NCBI RefSeq assembly: GCF_002192695.1
Contig: NZ_MTLG01000084.1
Location: 62,001 to 126,000 of the forward strand
Reading direction: 5' to 3'
DNA from: Achromobacter xylosoxidans
GTDB lineage: Bacteria > Pseudomonadota > Gammaproteobacteria > Burkholderiales > Burkholderiaceae_B
Length of the DNA stretch: 64,000 nt
Part shown: positions 62,589-64,000 of the stretch, in pieces
How positions within the stretch are numbered: the stretch's first letter is position 1
Layout: every line of letters starts with the position of its first letter
The notes under the pieces: generated by a model
What the model was told of the DNA's origin: nothing
What the model saw: the letters and a program-made list of their open reading frames with translations, nothing else
The model's database searches: none
Program-made: the position numbers and the translations under genes

Positions 62589-62939
62589 TCAGCCGCGCGC
62601 CACCGTGGTCGCGTGCACGGCCTCGGGCGCCAGCCGCGCCCGCAGATGCTCCAGCGCCAGCTCTGGCCGGGCCGCGCCGCACATGAAGATGTCCAGCGCC
62701 GCGAACGCATGCTCGGGCCAGGTATGGATGCTGATGTGGGATTCGCTCAGCAGGACCACGCCGGTCACGCCAGCGCCATCGCCGAAATGATGAAAGTGCG
62801 CGCTCAGCACATGGGCGCCTGCCGCACGGGCTGCTGCGATCAGGTCGCGTTCCAGCCCTTGCGCATCGGCCAGGCGATCCGCGGGCACGCCACGGAAATC
62901 CGCCAGCACGTGGCGGCCGGGGGTGGCATGCGGGGTCAC
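62589..62939 (-). CDS. speD: S-adenosylmethionine decarboxylase proenzyme (SpeD-like)
   Basis: 116 residues, the short bacterial/archaeal class 1b form. The self-cleavage site is Glu66-Ser67 in LLSESHISIHTWPEH, giving the pyruvoyl group on Ser67; the proton-donor Cys is Cys87 in DIFMCG. It yields decarboxylated SAM for aminopropyl transfer. The start is GTG 62939, overlapping the stop of the 55-residue upstream gene (GTGA). Linkage to that gene and to a DUF4178 gene, rather than to speE, suggests a membrane-linked special role. Confidence 0.93.
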   Translation of the reverse strand: MTPHATPGRHVLADFRGVPADRLADAQGLERDLIAAARAAGAHVLSAHFHHFGDGAGVTGVVLLSESHISIHTWPEHAFAALDIFMCGAARPELALEHLRARLAPEAVHATTVARG

Positions 62940-63103
62940 TTGTGGGATCCGCCCGAGGACCAGCCCGACCCGCCGGAGGAACTGCTGCCCCAGCTGCTGC
63001 TACTGGTGCTGCCGCCGCTGGACATGCGCGCGCCAGGCGAGCCAGCGCCGGTAGCGAATATCACCACCACGACGGCATAGACGGTATATAAGAGTTTGCC
63101 CAT
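62936..63103 (-). CDS. 55-residue Gly/Ser-rich single-helix membrane microprotein
   Basis: Residues 4-20 form a hydrophobic helix (LLYTVYAVVVVIFATGAG), followed by a tail almost wholly Gly, Ser and Trp (SSGGSTSSSSWGSSSSGG). The ATG at 63103 lies 4 bases after the DUF4178 stop, and the TGA overlaps the speD GTG, so it is embedded in the operon. The family is not recognised; similar low-complexity membrane proteins accompany DUF4178 genes. It is real by position rather than by homology. Confidence 0.75.
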   Translation of the reverse strand: MGKLLYTVYAVVVVIFATGAGSPGARMSSGGSTSSSSWGSSSSGGSGWSSGGSHK

Positions 63104-63107
63104 CCTG

Positions 63108-64000
63108 TTATTCGTCCTTGCCAGATAATTTGTCCGCCACCGCCGCCGGGATCCAGAGGAACGCCAGGCCGATCAGGATCGGGACGAAGCCGCCACTGAA
63201 AATGGTGTCGATGTTCAGGAATGCCAGCACGATCATGGCCGTCCAGGCGAACTTGCGATAGCCCCCAGGCTTGCCGCCAAGCGGCATGGCCTTCTGCTTG
63301 GCAAGCTCAGGATCGCCGAACCATTCGGCCAACTGCGCCGGCGCCACCGGCCCCGAGGCCGACCAGCCCAGTTCGGACTCGCTCAATTCGCGCGTCAGCT
63401 TGAGGTTGCCGGCCTTGTAATCCGTGATCTTGGTGCTGTCGCCGACCTTGACGCGCCAGTTGAAGGCGCCCAGGGCCAGTTCCACGCGCGAGGTGTAGTC
63501 GTATAGCTTCTGGTAAAGCTTGGAGCGCCAGCGCACGCTGCTGGCGTTGTTGTGGCTGGGCCAGGTGTCGCACACCTGCACCCGCTCCCAGCCCTCGTCC
63601 GTTTCCACCAGCCAGATGAATCCCTTCGCGGGATTGAACAGCAAGTACTCGATCCAGTCGGAAGGCTCCTCGGGGTCCGGATCCGCGCACTTCATCAGGC
63701 CGATGAGCGTATAGGACGCGCCGTCGATCTTGGCCACGGCGCCCAGCGCCAGCGTGGTCTTGATGGCCTTGACCTTGCGCGCTTTCTCGATGACTTCGGC
63801 CGTGGGTCCCGAGCAATCAACGGCGGCCGCGCACGAGGGGCAGACCACTTGGGTGGCCATGGCGGCCACGAAGCTTATCGGCCCGCCGCAGTTCGGGCAG
63901 TCCAGCGCCTTGATCTGGCCGCGGAAACGGCCGGCGGTCTCCTCGACCTGTTCATTGGTCCGCAGCGACGCTGCCTGCATGGCGGACAGATCGAACGCCT
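63108..64000 (-). CDS. DUF4178 domain-containing protein, 5' end beyond the window
   Basis: Open to the right edge: codons before the internal ATG at 63980 read AFDLSA in frame, so the true start lies further right. The visible part has a zinc-ribbon-like segment (CPNCGG, then CPSCAA), the DUF4178 beta domain (about 100 residues: YTLIGLMKCADPD, WIEYLLFNPAKGFIWLVE, WSHNN-like region) and two C-terminal membrane helices (AWTAMIVLAFLNIDTIF, FVPILIGLAFLWIPAA). Function is unknown; DUF4178 genes are often linked to SpeD- and DUF350-type genes of membrane-stress clusters. It is co-transcribed with the microprotein and speD. Confidence 0.85.
   Translation of the reverse strand, partial: AFDLSAMQAASLRTNEQVEETAGRFRGQIKALDCPNCGGPISFVAAMATQVVCPSCAAAVDCSGPTAEVIEKARKVKAIKTTLALGAVAKIDGASYTLIGLMKCADPDPEEPSDWIEYLLFNPAKGFIWLVETDEGWERVQVCDTWPSHNNASSVRWRSKLYQKLYDYTSRVELALGAFNWRVKVGDSTKITDYKAGNLKLTRELSESELGWSASGPVAPAQLAEWFGDPELAKQKAMPLGGKPGGYRKFAWTAMIVLAFLNIDTIFSGGFVPILIGLAFLWIPAAVADKLSGKDE

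Overview
The window is a GC-rich chromosomal segment of a betaproteobacterium, most likely family Alcaligenaceae (Achromobacter/Bordetella type). This is an inference from the strong GC bias, a Bug-family tricarboxylate-transporter receptor beside a LysR gene, a ccoI-ccoS-ccoNOQP-ccoG-fixH block with FNR boxes, a MexAB-OprM-type pump running into pdxJ-acpS-nagZ-uvrC-pgsA, and a bioA / bioF-bioH-bioCD locus. Most of it is core genome. No rRNA, tRNA, CRISPR array, insertion sequence or prophage was seen.

Layout. 1-10.2 kb: short unrelated units (partial PHB-depolymerase-like esterase, PAQR/HlyIII membrane protein, FAD monooxygenase, AraC regulator, TauE exporter, DUF4168 protein, MerR regulator divergent from a DUF2938 membrane protein, GNAT, arylamine N-acetyltransferase, GST, ABC-2 exporter). 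10.3-15.5 kb: a sugar-acid type catabolic operon (DapA-like lyase, enolase-superfamily dehydratase, PdxA-like dehydrogenase, Bug receptor) with a divergent LysR. 16-22.8 kb: cbb3 oxidase and its assembly genes, under two identical perfect FNR/ANR boxes. 22.8-27.5 kb: biotin synthesis, ending in an uninterrupted BioC-BioD fusion. 27.5-36.7 kb: two giant adjacent genes (1392 and 1549 codons) of unknown function behind their own promoter. 36.8-39.8 kb: a less GC-rich four-gene operon (HAD phosphatase, UbiA-type phosphoribosyl-polyprenyl synthase, SMR-type flippase subunit, polytopic membrane protein) that looks like a minimal polyprenyl-phospho-ribose pathway. 40-45 kb: aceA, queF, cytochrome c peroxidase, MFS transporter. 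45-56 kb: pgsA-uvrC-nagZ-acpS-pdxJ and the RND pump, all on the minus strand. 56-64 kb: orphan winged-helix regulator, patatin, DUF4136 lipoprotein, modE, VapBC, modABC with a ModE box, and a DUF4178 / Gly-Ser microprotein / SpeD operon cut by the right edge.

The best candidates for undescribed biology are the giant gene pair, the epimerase-free polyprenyl-phospho-ribose operon beside it, a CcoI homologue that has lost every catalytic domain but kept its CPC membrane core (with a predicted leaderless FNR-dependent transcript), the BioC-BioD fusion and the DUF4178/microprotein/SpeD operon. All functional statements rest on reading the sequence and on remembered family features; no database search was run.
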